Positions 38,358 through 49,441 of a stretch of 64,000 nucleotides of DNA are shown piece after piece. The notes under the pieces were generated by a model. It made no database searches. It had not been told where the DNA came from and worked only from the letters and a program-made list of their open reading frames with translations. The position numbers and the translations under genes were made by a program. The DNA is taken from positions 186,001 through 250,000 of the forward strand of contig CATKHK010000045.1 of NCBI GenBank assembly GCA_949751835.1. The letters are read 5' to 3'. The DNA is from Blepharisma japonicum. Lineage: Eukaryota; Ciliophora; Heterotrichea; Heterotrichida; Blepharismidae. Each line of letters begins with the position of its first letter. The stretch's first letter is position 1.

Positions 38358-40481
38358 ATGGGATTTTCGCTATACAAAGACCAAGTTATCTGTTTTAGCT
38401 TGGAAAATTACCAAATCCTTTCTCATACAGGTGAAGATGTCACCTGTTTTGACCTCACAAAAAGTGGGACTTTAGTCACTTCTAGAGTCGACAACATCAT
38501 AAGATACCACAAAGATCCACCAAAGATCTGGAAAAGTGATTGCGCCATTACAATACTCCAAGTCGATCCAAGAGATGCTTTGCTAGCTACAGGTGGCAGC
38601 GATAACTCAATTAGAGTTTACCAGCTTGAACAATCATATTTAACACACTGCTTCAAGCAGCATTCTGGACCTATTTTATCTTTATCTTTTCATCCTACAG
38701 AATTCCTTCTGGCTTCTTCATCTCATGACTACACAATTAGAGTTTTTGATTTAATGAAATATTCATGCAGACACACAATAACAATGCAGCACCCAACTAG
38801 ATTTGTCGCTTTTCTTGAAAAATCACTGGTCACTTGTACGTCAGATGAAGCAAAATTGTGGAGCATTAAAAAGTGGGAAGAGAAAGGGGTGTATAAAGCA
38901 GAAGGAGATATAAGCGCAATTGAGGTTTTGGGAGGCGTTTGGATTGGGGAAGAAAGCGGAAATGTGGTAAATTTATCAAAAAATAAACTAGAAGTAAAAA
39001 GGAAAAAGCAAGTGACTATTTTTGGGATTAATTTGATCAAACATATAAACAATGAAGAAATTTTGGTATCGAATCAAGAATTTTCTATGTATTTCTTGAA
39101 TAATAAACTTAAACTACAAAAAGAGATTATTGGAGATATTGATGAAATTTTAGATTTGAAATGGATCAATGAAAATAAGGTAGCTCTTGCCTTAAATAGC
39201 ACAGAAGCAAAACTTTTCGATATAAACACATCGCTCGTGCAGAGTCTTAAAGGTCACACTGATAATATTTTATGCATAGATATATTTGGTGAATACATAG
39301 CCACAGCGTCAAGAGACCAAACAATGAGATACTGGCACAACACAAAATGTTTAGCTGTATATAAAGGCCATACAGAAGAAGTCATCTCAGTTGCAATCTC
39401 AAAAAAGAACTTTTTAGTCACGTCAAGCCAAGACCGCACGATCAAAATCTGGGAAAAATCAGAAGGAGAAATAACAACAGCTTTACAAACCACAATTGCC
39501 CATGAAAAAGATATTGGAGTTGTAAGATTATCCCCAGATTCCAAAAGAATTGCATCTGGCTCTCATGATAAAACGATCAAGCTATGGAACAAAAAGCTTG
39601 CTAATTTACAAACCTTAGAAGGGCATAAAAGAGGCATATGGGATTTAATATTCCACCCCTCAGATAGAATTTTAGCATCATCAAGTGGAGATATGACTGT
39701 AAAACTCTGGTCATTAGAAAACTATAGCTGTATAAGAACTTTAGAAGGCCACACAAATGCAGTTTTAAAGCTCGCATGGATACCATCAGGGATTGCTAGT
39801 GTTAGTAGCGATAATCTACTGAAAATTTGGAATTTTAAGACTGGGACTTGTGTTTTAAGCTTAGAAGAGCATAATGATAAGATTTGGGCAATTGGAGGTC
39901 AAAAAATTGGCGAAGAATCATTCTTATTAACGGGAGGAATTGACTCAAAATTAATCCTTTGAAAAGATATCACCGAACAAGAAGAAACCAAGCAATTAGA
40001 AGAGAAAAGGGAATCTATGAAGCAAGAACAGCTAATGCAAAACAAATTGAAGAGCGGAGACAAAGTAGAAGCTGCATTAATTGCTCACAGGCTAAAAAGA
40101 CCACAAATGCTATATAAAATTACACAAGAAATGACGGAAAAAGAAATAATTCTGTTTGTTGATACACTTTTGGAAGATCCAGATGGTCTGCTTAGTTTGC
40201 TGACACACATAAGGGATTGAAATTCAATGAAAAAATACTCATCACTTGCACAAAGAATCCTTTATGAAATTTTCGATAGAGTTTCTTATAGTAATTTCCC
40301 TAATGTTTCAGAGATATTGCAAGCTATTTCTGTATATTCACAAAAACATTATCAAAGAGCTGAGAAATTGTGTATGCAATCATATCAACTCGATCACATT
40401 CTTAATGAAATGACATTGCTGCCAAAGAAAAGAACAAAACAAGAAGATGTGCTTGGTAATAAAAAGATTCACATTTCATAA
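38358..40481 (+). CDS. UTP13: UTP13/TBL3, WD40 subunit of the SSU processome
   Basis: 707 residues. Two seven-bladed WD40 propellers cover about 10-535 (for example GGSDNSIRVY, SSSHDYTIRVFD, ASRDQTMRYW, SGSHDKTIKLW, SSSGDMTVKLW). TGA codons at 39960 and 40218 encode Trp; the first completes the last blade (KLILWKD). The C-terminal helical domain (about 550-690) has LKSGDKVEAALIAHRLKRP, the Utp13 family block. By family it is part of the UTP-B complex with PWP2, UTP12 and others in U3-dependent 18S rRNA processing. It is divergent from ALG2, with 131 bp between the starts. Confidence 0.92.
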
Positions 40482-40578
40482 ATAGAATTTCTAATAATCT
40501 TTTTACCTCAAATAAATTTTCATTTAATTAATATCTAAAAATTCATTTTCTCTTTAACCGAAATGAATAGCATGTAAT

Positions 40579-42628
40579 ATGGAGCTTGGTCTTGTCGAGA
40601 GATGGCAGCACGGACAGGATGTCGAACTTTTTTATAATTCAAGCCAACGAAGGCTTATACTAAAGAAATTTCAATATATGTACTCTAAAGGGGTAGATGA
40701 TCTTATAACATATCCCTATATTGATTTGCAAGGATATGGGTAACGATTTATTCAGTCTAAAATTACTTTCGCTTTGTCTTTCTCAAGATAATAAAATAGT
40801 TGCATTTCAAAGGTCTAATCATGAGCTTGTAAAAATAATTTAGGATGTCCTCAATTTAGAAACACAAGACCACACACAGATTATTGGTGGGAAAAATCGT
40901 AAAATTCTAGGCTATCATTGAACAGGTGGACGATCCGCTTTTTGTGATTTTGTTATGGTTACTAATGCTGGGGTTGAATTTTACAAATTAACTGAAGGGA
41001 GCTTGAAATTTTCTAATATAAGAGGATATCAAATTAATATAGGGCATTATTGATTCGAACCAAGCGATGGAGTTCTTGTGGTATCAGCTTCCCCACCGAA
41101 ATTGGGACAAATTGATACGTTTTTTGTATACCAAGATAAAGGACCCAAATTTTTCCACGGACCAAGGTTTTTTATTGATATTAATCCTTCAGTCACAGAT
41201 AAATGAACAAGCGACCAAACTAATGTAAAGAACATAAAAGATATTGAAAGTAACACAGAACAAGATCCGCATCACGTAGAACTATTAAAAATTTATGAGT
41301 CAGTTTATTTAGTTCATGGAAATTGTGTAAAAGGACAGCTAAATTTGTATAAATTGACTCATGAGAAAGTCGCTTTAGATAGAGAAACTATAAAAATTAA
41401 GCCCGGAGCTTACGGAATATGCACGATAGACAACCTTTTATTGATTTTTAATTACACTTTACAAGAAACTTATATTTTTGATATAAAAAGCGAAAATTAT
41501 AATGCTAAACCTTTTTGCACACTGTGAAATGGAATGTCACTTGACCCTCCAACAATCACATACAAAATGAAAGTTATTATAGAAAAACCTAACATTATAG
41601 TATTGCCTACCTTATTATTTGATGGTAAACAAATTTCAACCTTACAAGAATTTGATAACACATCAGGAAAAAATGGGCAAGTCATAGATTGTCTGATGCC
41701 CTTAGATCCTTCATTAATTTATGTCGATCACGATGCTTGTGTTGATATAAAAAATGGTCGATGCTATAAGCTGCAGCTGTTTCCTGATAAGCTTGTGAAA
41801 CACCACCCAGACCCTATTGAGTCAATTTTGTTTTTACTTCGAAGAGTTGGATGCAAAAAACAAGCTTTTGAATTGCTGAAGCATTATTTACGTAAAAAAG
41901 TAGACTTAAAAGGTATTTCCTACCTTTTTTCAACTATAAATAGAGTTTATAAAATTGCAGCTCTGGAGAGAAAAGGAAGCGCTCAGAACGATGACCTAAG
42001 GAGAAGAACTAGCATGTCAGTTTCTCTTAGCAAAACAAGCTCACCAAGAAAATACTCACTTTTCCAGAACGCAGATGGAGAATCTGAAATGAGGTTAGAA
42101 ACAGGAATGACGGTTCTATTTCAAAGCGATCTAATGTCAATCGTATTTCATCCTTTATTTTTAGATGGCTCTATAAGTATCGGCTATTTATCATCTGTAA
42201 TATTAGAGTATCATCGCACTTTGGTTGAACAAGATTTACAAGTTCATCTAGATTTACAAATTTTGCTAGCAAAAGTCTTGGTAAAAGGGAAAAATCTCAA
42301 TTTATTGCATCAATTAGTACAGTATAATGTTTTCAATGACACAAAAGAGTTTGCAAGCTTATTAATAACGCTGGCAACACCTAATAATCCTAATTATTAT
42401 CCGCCAGCCTTGCAGTTAGCTGTAGATATGCTATATAGGATGAGAGCCTTTGACGTCCTAACTGATGCTTTTATTGAAAATCAAATGATTTATGAGGCAA
42501 TGTGCATGCTTGCCAGACATCCCTACCCTGGGTTCGATGTCAAAAAATTATTATCGAGAACTGAAGGGTTAGGGGATAGAAGAATAAAGGAAGTAGTAGA
42601 GCAATTTGTTAGCGATGCCAATCTTTAG
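40579..42628 (+). CDS. RMC1: RMC1 (C18orf8/Mic1), MON1-CCZ1 complex subunit
   Basis: 672 residues after removing introns 40740-40755 (16 nt) and 40829-40843 (GTAAAAATAATTTAG). The N-terminal beta-propeller region has LSQDNKIVAFQRS, ILGYHWTGG and VTNAGVEFYKL, which match the family's SLDNKxLAVQR, ILGFCWT and ITDQGIEFYQV. The C-terminal Mic1 domain has LAKVLVKGKNLNLLHQLVQY and YYPPALQLAVDMLYRM. At least four TGA codons encode Trp. By family it helps MON1-CCZ1 activate Rab7 on late endosomes. Confidence 0.9.
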
Positions 42629-43548
42629 GAATTTTGGTAATTTTTTGAGTTTAATAACATAAATCAACCATTCCAATATTTAATCATAACTAAAATTTAT
42701 ATTTTTAAAAGAAGTGCTATACTTATGTTGAATAAAATATAAGGATTCGGAACGAATACACATGCAAAGGCATGGCACCAGATAGAGTCCAATTGTTTTA
42801 CGCAATAGCCAGGCCAAGCGAAAATTGTTCGAGTATTAGTAACTGGAATTAAATATAAAGGCATTTTTTATATTTTTTGTTAAGGGTTATTTAAATTATT
42901 GAGATTTATTTTTGCACAAGTTTTTTGACTAAAAGATTTACTGCGAGTATAAATTTTTTAAGCCTGAAAATTCAACGCAAATATTGGAAAATAGACTGAT
43001 GCATGAGAAAATTCTTAAAGATTCGTCAATTTTACAAGATATTTTGCGAGATAATCTTGCATTTTTTATTAAGATTATTAAGTAATGCATGAAAGTTGGC
43101 AAGAGCAATCTATCTTTTTACGAGACATAGAAAATCTATTATCTGAGGAAACCATTATTTAAGAGAAGCTTATACAGATGGTTGCTTACTATATATAAAC
43201 CAATTTATAATTTAGTAAGAGAATTGTGCAACTATGAATGTGATGGTAAAGCATTGATGAATTTATATTATTCAAATAATGATATAGATTGAAATGTTAT
43301 AATTTGCTATAAATTGTTTTTTTATAAATTTTGATAAGTTTAAAAAGATTATGCAGCACATTCCTATTTTAAATTATTTTAAACAATTTATAAATTTTTT
43401 TTATTTTTAAATAAATCTTGTAGCCTAATATAATTTATATTAATCTCTGCCTTTTAATCAATTAATTAATATTCCGTAGTTATTATATCTTTTTTAAATT
43501 GATTTATTACAAAAAAAAAGTGACTAATCACAACAATTATTATTTTAA
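42629..43548. other. 920-bp intergenic region with a possible gene remnant
   Basis: No intact gene. From about 42893 to 43330 one plus-strand frame reads protein-like (for example FKPENSTQILENRLMHEKIL, then ILQDILRDNLAFFIKIIK) but is broken by TAA/TAG codons. A second frame takes over near 43088 (SWQEQSIFLRDIENLL). This pattern suggests a decayed coding sequence, or a gene whose small introns I cannot place. The left part holds the structured element listed separately. Confidence 0.35.
42743..42850 (+). ncRNA. Possible structured RNA with consecutive hairpins
   Basis: This ~108-bp island is less A+T-rich than its surroundings. It contains two perfect small hairpins in tandem, 42745-42757 (ATTCG, loop GAA, CGAAT) and 42761-42774 (CATGC, loop AAAG, GCATG). 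Further pairable segments and an A+T-rich, T-tract tail follow it. It does not fit a tRNA, U6 or other snRNA that I can recall. Strand is unknown. It may be chance. Confidence 0.25.
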
Positions 43549-44262
43549 ATGGGCTGTAATATAAGCTATTGTCGAAAATCTGATAACCCTTGCAAGTCGA
43601 AAATTGGCTCAGGATTTATCCAATTTTTCCGAACTGGCATCCTTAAAATTGACACCTTCTACACAACTTGCGAATCTTTGACATCTCAAGCATTTGCAAA
43701 TATGCGATCATTTAAACACAACAAAAAACTTTTTTACGAGCAGCTGAACTTTGGCTCTCAGTGCGAAGAAATCTATCCTGGAATTCCATTCAAAACCTTA
43801 ATTGCCACTTTACAAGCAGATGGTGAAGAAATCAATTTTATTTCAGAATACCCGTATTTAGAGTATAATGGAGATAGTCCTCTATTTATGTCCTATATTA
43901 GTTACACAGAAAGCTTACTATTATGTAAAGAAGTATTAGAAAACGTAAGACCTAAATTAATAGAAAATTTGGGTATTGCGGTAAATATCACTTTCTCAAT
44001 TGTTCAGATTGCTGAAAAAGAAGAATTAAATTTAGAAAAAAAATTATTGGCTTCAATGACTGCGCAGCAAAACTTACAAAGATTGAGAGAGGCTGAAATG
44101 AAAATAAAAAGATACTTTTATAGAACTCAATCTGAATTAAGAGCTTTAGAAGACAGCAAAGAGGAGTGTGAAACAAAAATGCCGCAGCTGGCAGATATGG
44201 CGGATTTGAATATGGATCTTACGCTTCAATCTCGTATCAATATTGATGGAGATAATATATAA
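43549..44262 (+). CDS. Unrecognised N-myristoylation-type protein
   Basis: 237 residues, no TGA or intron. The N-terminus MGCNISYCRKSDNPCK has Gly2, Cys3 and Ser6, a dual acylation (myristoyl plus palmitoyl) pattern followed by basic residues. The middle has no recognisable motif. Residues about 150-215 form a helical, coiled-coil-like segment (NLEKKLLASMTAQQNLQRL). It is likely a peripheral membrane protein of unknown function. Confidence 0.75.
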   Translation: MGCNISYCRKSDNPCKSKIGSGFIQFFRTGILKIDTFYTTCESLTSQAFANMRSFKHNKKLFYEQLNFGSQCEEIYPGIPFKTLIATLQADGEEINFISEYPYLEYNGDSPLFMSYISYTESLLLCKEVLENVRPKLIENLGIAVNITFSIVQIAEKEELNLEKKLLASMTAQQNLQRLREAEMKIKRYFYRTQSELRALEDSKEECETKMPQLADMADLNMDLTLQSRINIDGDNI

Positions 44263-44646
44263 AATCTTAATACGTTTATTAATCATTGTAATATTTTTGA
44301 AGAAAAAAGTTGGATTACTATTTACTTATGCTAATTTTTAATGCACTAAATAAGTCACTTATCGATTATTGGGACATTATTTGAGTTATAAAATATTTTA
44401 TAGTTAGAAAAATAAAAGCAAGTGTAATAACAGCATACTCAGAAACTATCTTAAACGTGACTCAAAAACTCATTATATTTATAATTTTCATTTCCTTTAT
44501 TAGAATCATAATATATTCTAGAAATCTAAGCAATCTAATTTAAATAAGCTACTTTTAGACTCTAAGTGGTAAACATTTTTTTTGTCACTTGGGAGGATTT
44601 TTATCCAATACTTATAGTCAATATTTTAATTAATTCTTCAATTTAA
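44263..44646. other. 384-bp intergenic spacer between convergent genes
   Basis: A+T-rich, no open frame of note, no repeat or RNA recognised. It contains the 3' ends of two convergent genes. Confidence 0.6.
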
Positions 44647-45264
44647 TTAGATATTTTTCTTGGTTTTAGGTTTCTTCCACATTTTTACAAACTTTGAGGC
44701 TCCCAAAGTTAAAAATATAGAAATTAAAAAGCCAGACAAAAAGTGCCAAACATAAAAGTATGACAACAATCCAAACACACCATGAGTAGAGAGTGGCAGT
44801 TCTTTATTGGAATATGCTAAGTACGTTTCATTTCTGATTATTGACAGGATTTCTTCCATCTCAAATCCTATCGTCAGGTTATAATAAGTTCCATGAGTCA
44901 CATAAACAGCACTCGGCTGATTATAAAGTCTCAGTCTCTTGAAATTTTTACTATCGCGATTTATATCTACTTTTCCAAAAGTGACATTATATCCCTCGTA
45001 TTTTATATACCTTGCCGCCAAATTCCAAGTTGAGCTCACAGAAAATGCTGACTTTTCTGATGAGTCAAAAAATAGAATAAACCAGTCTTCTTCTGAATTA
45101 TAAAGCAAGAAATCGAGTTCGTCATCATTTAAATTCACCAGTGCTGCTCCTGCTTCTATCGTAATCTTTCCTTTAGTTTTTTCAATCTTTTGGAACAAAT
45201 TTTCCACCAGAGTTTGGCTGGAAACAACAGTCAAAAGTAATAAGAAAAGCTTCATCATTTGCAT
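44647..45264 (-). CDS. ER thioredoxin-fold membrane protein without CxxC
   Basis: 205 residues. A cleavable signal peptide (MQMMKLFLLLLTVVSSQ) is followed by a thioredoxin-like domain (about 45-140: DWFILFFDSSEKSAF, FGKVDINRDSKNFKRLRLYN with PSAVY). The usual active-site CxxC is absent. A membrane helix lies near 165-190, and the cytosolic tail ends KTKKNI, giving a KKxx di-lysine ER-retrieval signal. The layout matches TMX-type or MagT1-like ER proteins that lack redox cysteines. It probably acts as a chaperone or scaffold in the ER membrane. The inference of family rests on fold-level similarity only. Confidence 0.75.
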   Translation of the reverse strand: MQMMKLFLLLLTVVSSQTLVENLFQKIEKTKGKITIEAGAALVNLNDDELDFLLYNSEEDWFILFFDSSEKSAFSVSSTWNLAARYIKYEGYNVTFGKVDINRDSKNFKRLRLYNQPSAVYVTHGTYYNLTIGFEMEEILSIIRNETYLAYSNKELPLSTHGVFGLLSYFYVWHFLSGFLISIFLTLGASKFVKMWKKPKTKKNI

Positions 45265-45313
45265 TATTGGCTTATAAAAGGCTTAATAAAGCCATATTGC
45301 TTATAGTGTTTTC

Positions 45314-45553
45314 ATGAATCAATTTGGAAATTTACCTCCTCAGAAGATTGCGAAAATAAATCAAGATTTCATGTTAGGGTAACATTGATATAGCATGCAG
45401 AAAAACTGTTTAAAGAAGTGCATTCCTGAGTATAAATCTGCTGATTTGAGCAATGGAGAGAAAAACTGCGTAGATAGGTGTGTTTTCAAATACTATGAAG
45501 CGAATGAACACTTAAGCAAGCTATTTTCTCAAGACAAATTGGCAAACGCTTAA
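45314..45553 (+). CDS. TIM10: Small Tim chaperone, TIM10-like
   Basis: 74 residues after removing intron 45379-45393 (GTAACATTGATATAG). The protein has the twin CX3C motif CLKKC ... CVDRC, spaced 16 residues, and the TIM10-like stretch LSNGEKNCVDRCVFKYYEA. By family, TIM9-TIM10 hexamers escort hydrophobic precursors through the mitochondrial intermembrane space. TIM10 is the best fit, by LSxGExxCxDRC; other small Tims cannot be excluded. Without splicing the frame breaks after about 27 codons, so a scan for long frames would miss it. Confidence 0.9.
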
Positions 45554-45648
45554 TATTTTAACAAGTTTTTAGGATTGATTTGCTTGCATAAGAAAATAAT
45601 GAGCTTAGTCTATTACCAAATATCACATTTTTTATCAATAAAATTATT

Positions 45649-46890
45649 CTAACTTAAATTACTTTTCTCCTCTGCAAGCATCTTATCAGGGAATTTCAAT
45701 TTTTGGTTTCTCACCTCATTATACTGAGATGTAATTTGCTTGAAATAATTCTTGAAATAATCTAAATCTTTTTTAGGAATATCCTCGATGGATTCAGTCA
45801 AATACAAAAATGGATTTGTCACATATTTTGCACCCCATACTTTTGTGTCTAATAGCATATCAAATAAAGCTTGCTTTTCAATTAGCATTTCTTCAGTCTC
45901 ATTTGGGATTTTTGGAGGAACATAAGTGGCTTGTGTATAGTTAATCCCCATTGGCGGACCCACCCAATATCTTTGAATTGGAATATAGTGAGGATTTCCT
46001 AAAAATGCAGCCGTTAAAGCTCCAGCAGGGAAGGTTTCTTTAAGCATAGTAGTGATATAAAGATCTCTTGGCATCTGGAAAATGTGTGGAAAGTAGCTCA
46101 TTGTCATTTCTTCCATGGTCATCAAGACGCCTGGGTTTTCTTTGTAATGTTCATTTAATTTTTCAACGACAAAATGATAGATTTCTCTGACTGTGGCAAG
46201 AGGAATTGTATTTCCCAACTGCAAGCGTAATAGCTGCTCTGGCATATCTCCTAAGATAACTTTAGATTTTCCCATAAGTGCGAGGTATAGGATATTATTG
46301 ATATAATGATATTTGCTTCATTCTCTTCCAGCAATATGCTCAGTAATAGCATTAATAAAAGGATTTGTTAGCTGTTTATGAATGTCATAAGCTTGCAAAG
46401 TAGGGTACGAGTATGTCCCAAACCCTTTAGTATAATCCAATTCTTCATAAGATTTATTCTGAGTTATACTATCAAGTGTAATAAGATTCACACAGCATTC
46501 ATCCCAGCTTAAAGGTATTGGATTATCAAATGAATAGGTAGCTTTTCTATTATATTCTTCATTATTCTTCATCGCTAATTGATATGAAATGTATCGCTGC
46601 CTGGTAATATAGTGCATAGGGTTGAACTGGAGATAAATTAAATCAGGCTTGTAAGTGTAAAGGGTGTTATATAAAGGATCGTCAATAATATTTTCTTTCT
46701 TAATAGGAATTTCAGGAACTGCGTGGAGCAAAACTTTTTCATCCTTTTTCATTAGACCTCCATCAGCTGCAAGAAGATCAGGCATTTCAAGGCGATCGAC
46801 GTTCTTGGCAAGCTGGGCAATCCTCATGTTTTCTCTGTATTCGTCACGGTTCATCACTTTATAAGCCCTTCTTGCAAATCTTCCTAGCAT
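45649..46890 (-). CDS. Mitochondrial protein with degenerate TraB-like domain
   Basis: 413 residues. The N-terminus MLGRFARRAYKVMNRDEYR is a basic amphipathic mitochondrial presequence. The core has a block like the TraB family: VLLHAVPEIPI at the start, PDLIYLQFNPMH where the family has vVELcxxR, and KSKVILGDMPEQLLRLQL where it has the GDRPxxiTL element. The Arg of GDRP is Met here. One seam contains TGA codons near 46276-46317. Function is unknown; animal TRABD proteins affect mitochondrial physiology. The TraB link is moderate. A ciliate-specific mitochondrial subunit is the alternative. Confidence 0.65.
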
Positions 46891-46980
46891 TTTATAAGTA
46901 ATTAATAGAGCTGATTAATTTAGAAAATATAGTAGATTATTTTATGGAATTATAGAATGAAAATGTAATAAATATTCCTG

Positions 46981-49395
46981 ATGAGATCTGCTGCCCATAA
47001 AGTTTTTGCCAAAAAGCAAGCACAGCCCCAGCAAAGTGCTCCAGCTCAGCCATTTGAGGATCAACATCAAATAAATCAGCAATACCTTATGAACGTACCT
47101 CAGCAGAGCCAGCAAATGTATAATGCTCCAAGCGGAAACATATATCCGATGCAACCTCCCCAGTTTATCAATCCCCCTTTTAATGTTCCGCAAAAGAAGG
47201 CTCCAGCATTTTTTCAGCCCAACCAAGTTGTCAATAAGCCCTATCCAAACCCTTTTGGACCTCCCCCACTAATGAATTTACCTCAACCTCCTAGGCCTCC
47301 TATGATGAACGCACCTCAACCAAGTTCTTCTGATGATATGCTATTTTCATTCAGCAAGCCTAACAACCCTCCTTTTCAGCCTGCTTCACAGCCAGAATCA
47401 TTAAACCCTGGGGTCGGTTTCAATGCGAGCTTAAAAGGAAAAAAAGTTAAATTAGTAAAAAGCAGCACCAATGAAGAAGTCAAAATCGGAGAAACTAAGC
47501 CTACATCAGTAAAAATGAACCCTCCTAATCCTTTTATTCCACCACCTAAATCGATTCTTATACCTCCACCACCACCAATCCCTCAGAAAATCCAAAATGC
47601 AATACCAATTCGAAATATTGTGCCTCCTCCATCTTTTAGCCAACCACAAATGGTGAATCCGATGATGTGTCAGATGATGCCTCCAATGTTTCCACCAAAT
47701 TTTAGTGCTCCTCAATTCCCAGGTCCTCTGCAGCCTCCAGATCTTGATGCAAATGTTACTGAAATTTGCATGGATGAGCTGGCTAAACAAAATGCTTTTG
47801 CAACTGGTGACCCTGTATTCTGTGAAGGATGCCACGCAGTATTTAATTTTTTCAGCAAACTAACACCAATTGCTGACAGTGAAGAACAAAAATGGACATG
47901 CGAATTTTGCAATTTCGATAATATCGTCCATTTAGAGCCTGAAGAAATCCCTACTCAAAGCAAACTTAATTACCTTGTCGAGTCATCACAACAAGTGGCA
48001 GCTCAGCTGCAAGGCCCAGATGACAGCTCAACCATCATATTTTGTATTGATATTTCTGGCTCTATGTGTGTGACACAACCAGTTTCTGGTAATATTTTAC
48101 TGAAAACAAACAAGCTTAAAGACTTACAAAATCAGTTTAGAAATGACATTGAAGGGCCTCAATATATGCCTAGAGAACAAAGAAATGTCACCTATGTGTC
48201 AAGGCTTGAATGTTTGCAAGCCGCTATTGATTCTCAGCTCACTGAAATGCAAAGAGGAACTCCTAATAGACATGTAGGAGTTGTTACATTTAATAATGAA
48301 GTTACTATTATTGGAGATGGAAGCCAAACTGTTGCAATCACGGGGGATAGGCTTAACAACTTTGATGGGCTGCTAAATTTGGTTGAAAATAAGCATAATG
48401 AGTTTTTGGGACATACAATCAACGAAACAAAAGAACAGCTTAGCGGCAAAGTTTTAGGCTTGGAAGAAGGTGGGGCCACTGCTTTGGGCCCTGCACTTTT
48501 AGTTTCTGTAGGCTTAGCTTCACAAGGTGGACCAGGGTCAAAAGTTATAATATGCACAGATGGGATTGCTAATGTAGGGATTGGATCTTTTGAAAATCTG
48601 CAAGACTTGACCCAAGCAAATTCTTATTACCAAAGAGTTTCTACTATTGCAAAAGAAAAAGGAGTAAGTGTTTCAGTTATTTCTATAGCCAGTGAAGACT
48701 GTAGATTAGCAAGTTTAGCTGAGGTTGTAGAAGAAACTGGGGGTGAACTTACTAAAGTTGATCCTGAAAATGTCTCTGCTGATTTTGCGAATATTTTGGC
48801 TCAACAGATTTTGGCAACAAACGTAGTGGTAACCGTGAATCTCCACAAAGCTTTATCATTCAAAAATCAAGATCCAGCACTTATTCAGGAAGGTGGAACT
48901 AGGCTAATCAAAAAGTTCGGAAATGTCACTGAAGATACCATGTTTACCTTTGAATATAATGTCAATAACACAGAGAATCTAGAAAAAGTCCCATTTCAAG
49001 TAACTATTGAGCACAGAAAAATGAATGGTATGAAATGTGTCCTGGTTGATACCCAAATTTTTGAAGTAAGCGACGATCAAGAAGAAATTATGCAAAACGC
49101 TAACTTTGAAGTCCTGGCTAGAAATTGCAAATTACAATCAGCAAGTTTAGCTAAACAAGGAGAGTATGGCCAGGCAGTGCAAAATATTAATAATTGGAAT
49201 CAATATATGTTTTCAAATCAAAGAAATATGCAGCAAATGGCTCAAATAAATGAAATGAATGAAGATATCATCCCTTCTTATCAAGTTATGCTTGCTGAGC
49301 AGCATAATTCAATCCCAGGATCAGCTCTAGTTTCAGATAAAGCAACCATAGCAAGTCATCAATTGAACAAGAAGAAGATCAATAAAAAGAATTAA
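46981..49395 (+). CDS. Proline-rich vWA protein with SEC23/24-type zinc ribbon
   Basis: 804 residues. Residues 1-270 are Pro/Gln/Asn-rich and disordered, as in SEC24. A zinc ribbon lies at about 279-315 (CEGC ... CEFC), like the SEC23/24 ribbon. A vWA domain begins near 350 with an intact MIDAS, CIDISGSM, followed by LGLEEGGATALGPALL and IICTDGIANVGIG. A beta-sandwich-like C-terminus follows, and the protein ends basic (NKKKINKKN). The helical and gelsolin domains of true SEC24 are missing and the vWA MIDAS is intact, which SEC24 trunks lack. It therefore belongs with the vWA/zinc-ribbon proteins seen in protists, probably an adhesion- or metal-dependent binding scaffold, not a COPII coat subunit. 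Confidence 0.8.
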   Translation: MRSAAHKVFAKKQAQPQQSAPAQPFEDQHQINQQYLMNVPQQSQQMYNAPSGNIYPMQPPQFINPPFNVPQKKAPAFFQPNQVVNKPYPNPFGPPPLMNLPQPPRPPMMNAPQPSSSDDMLFSFSKPNNPPFQPASQPESLNPGVGFNASLKGKKVKLVKSSTNEEVKIGETKPTSVKMNPPNPFIPPPKSILIPPPPPIPQKIQNAIPIRNIVPPPSFSQPQMVNPMMCQMMPPMFPPNFSAPQFPGPLQPPDLDANVTEICMDELAKQNAFATGDPVFCEGCHAVFNFFSKLTPIADSEEQKWTCEFCNFDNIVHLEPEEIPTQSKLNYLVESSQQVAAQLQGPDDSSTIIFCIDISGSMCVTQPVSGNILLKTNKLKDLQNQFRNDIEGPQYMPREQRNVTYVSRLECLQAAIDSQLTEMQRGTPNRHVGVVTFNNEVTIIGDGSQTVAITGDRLNNFDGLLNLVENKHNEFLGHTINETKEQLSGKVLGLEEGGATALGPALLVSVGLASQGGPGSKVIICTDGIANVGIGSFENLQDLTQANSYYQRVSTIAKEKGVSVSVISIASEDCRLASLAEVVEETGGELTKVDPENVSADFANILAQQILATNVVVTVNLHKALSFKNQDPALIQEGGTRLIKKFGNVTEDTMFTFEYNVNNTENLEKVPFQVTIEHRKMNGMKCVLVDTQIFEVSDDQEEIMQNANFEVLARNCKLQSASLAKQGEYGQAVQNINNWNQYMFSNQRNMQQMAQINEMNEDIIPSYQVMLAEQHNSIPGSALVSDKATIASHQLNKKKINKKN

Positions 49396-49441
49396 AAAAT
49401 TATATCGATAAAAATAGTTTTTATATAAAAATTCAAAATAA

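Noticed and set aside
42743-42850. A tRNA or U6 snRNA gene
   Set aside because: No cloverleaf with a valid T-arm, and no ACAGAGA-type box; only small hairpins are visible.
46981-49395. SEC24 itself
   Set aside because: It lacks the trunk-helical-gelsolin order, and its vWA has an intact MIDAS.
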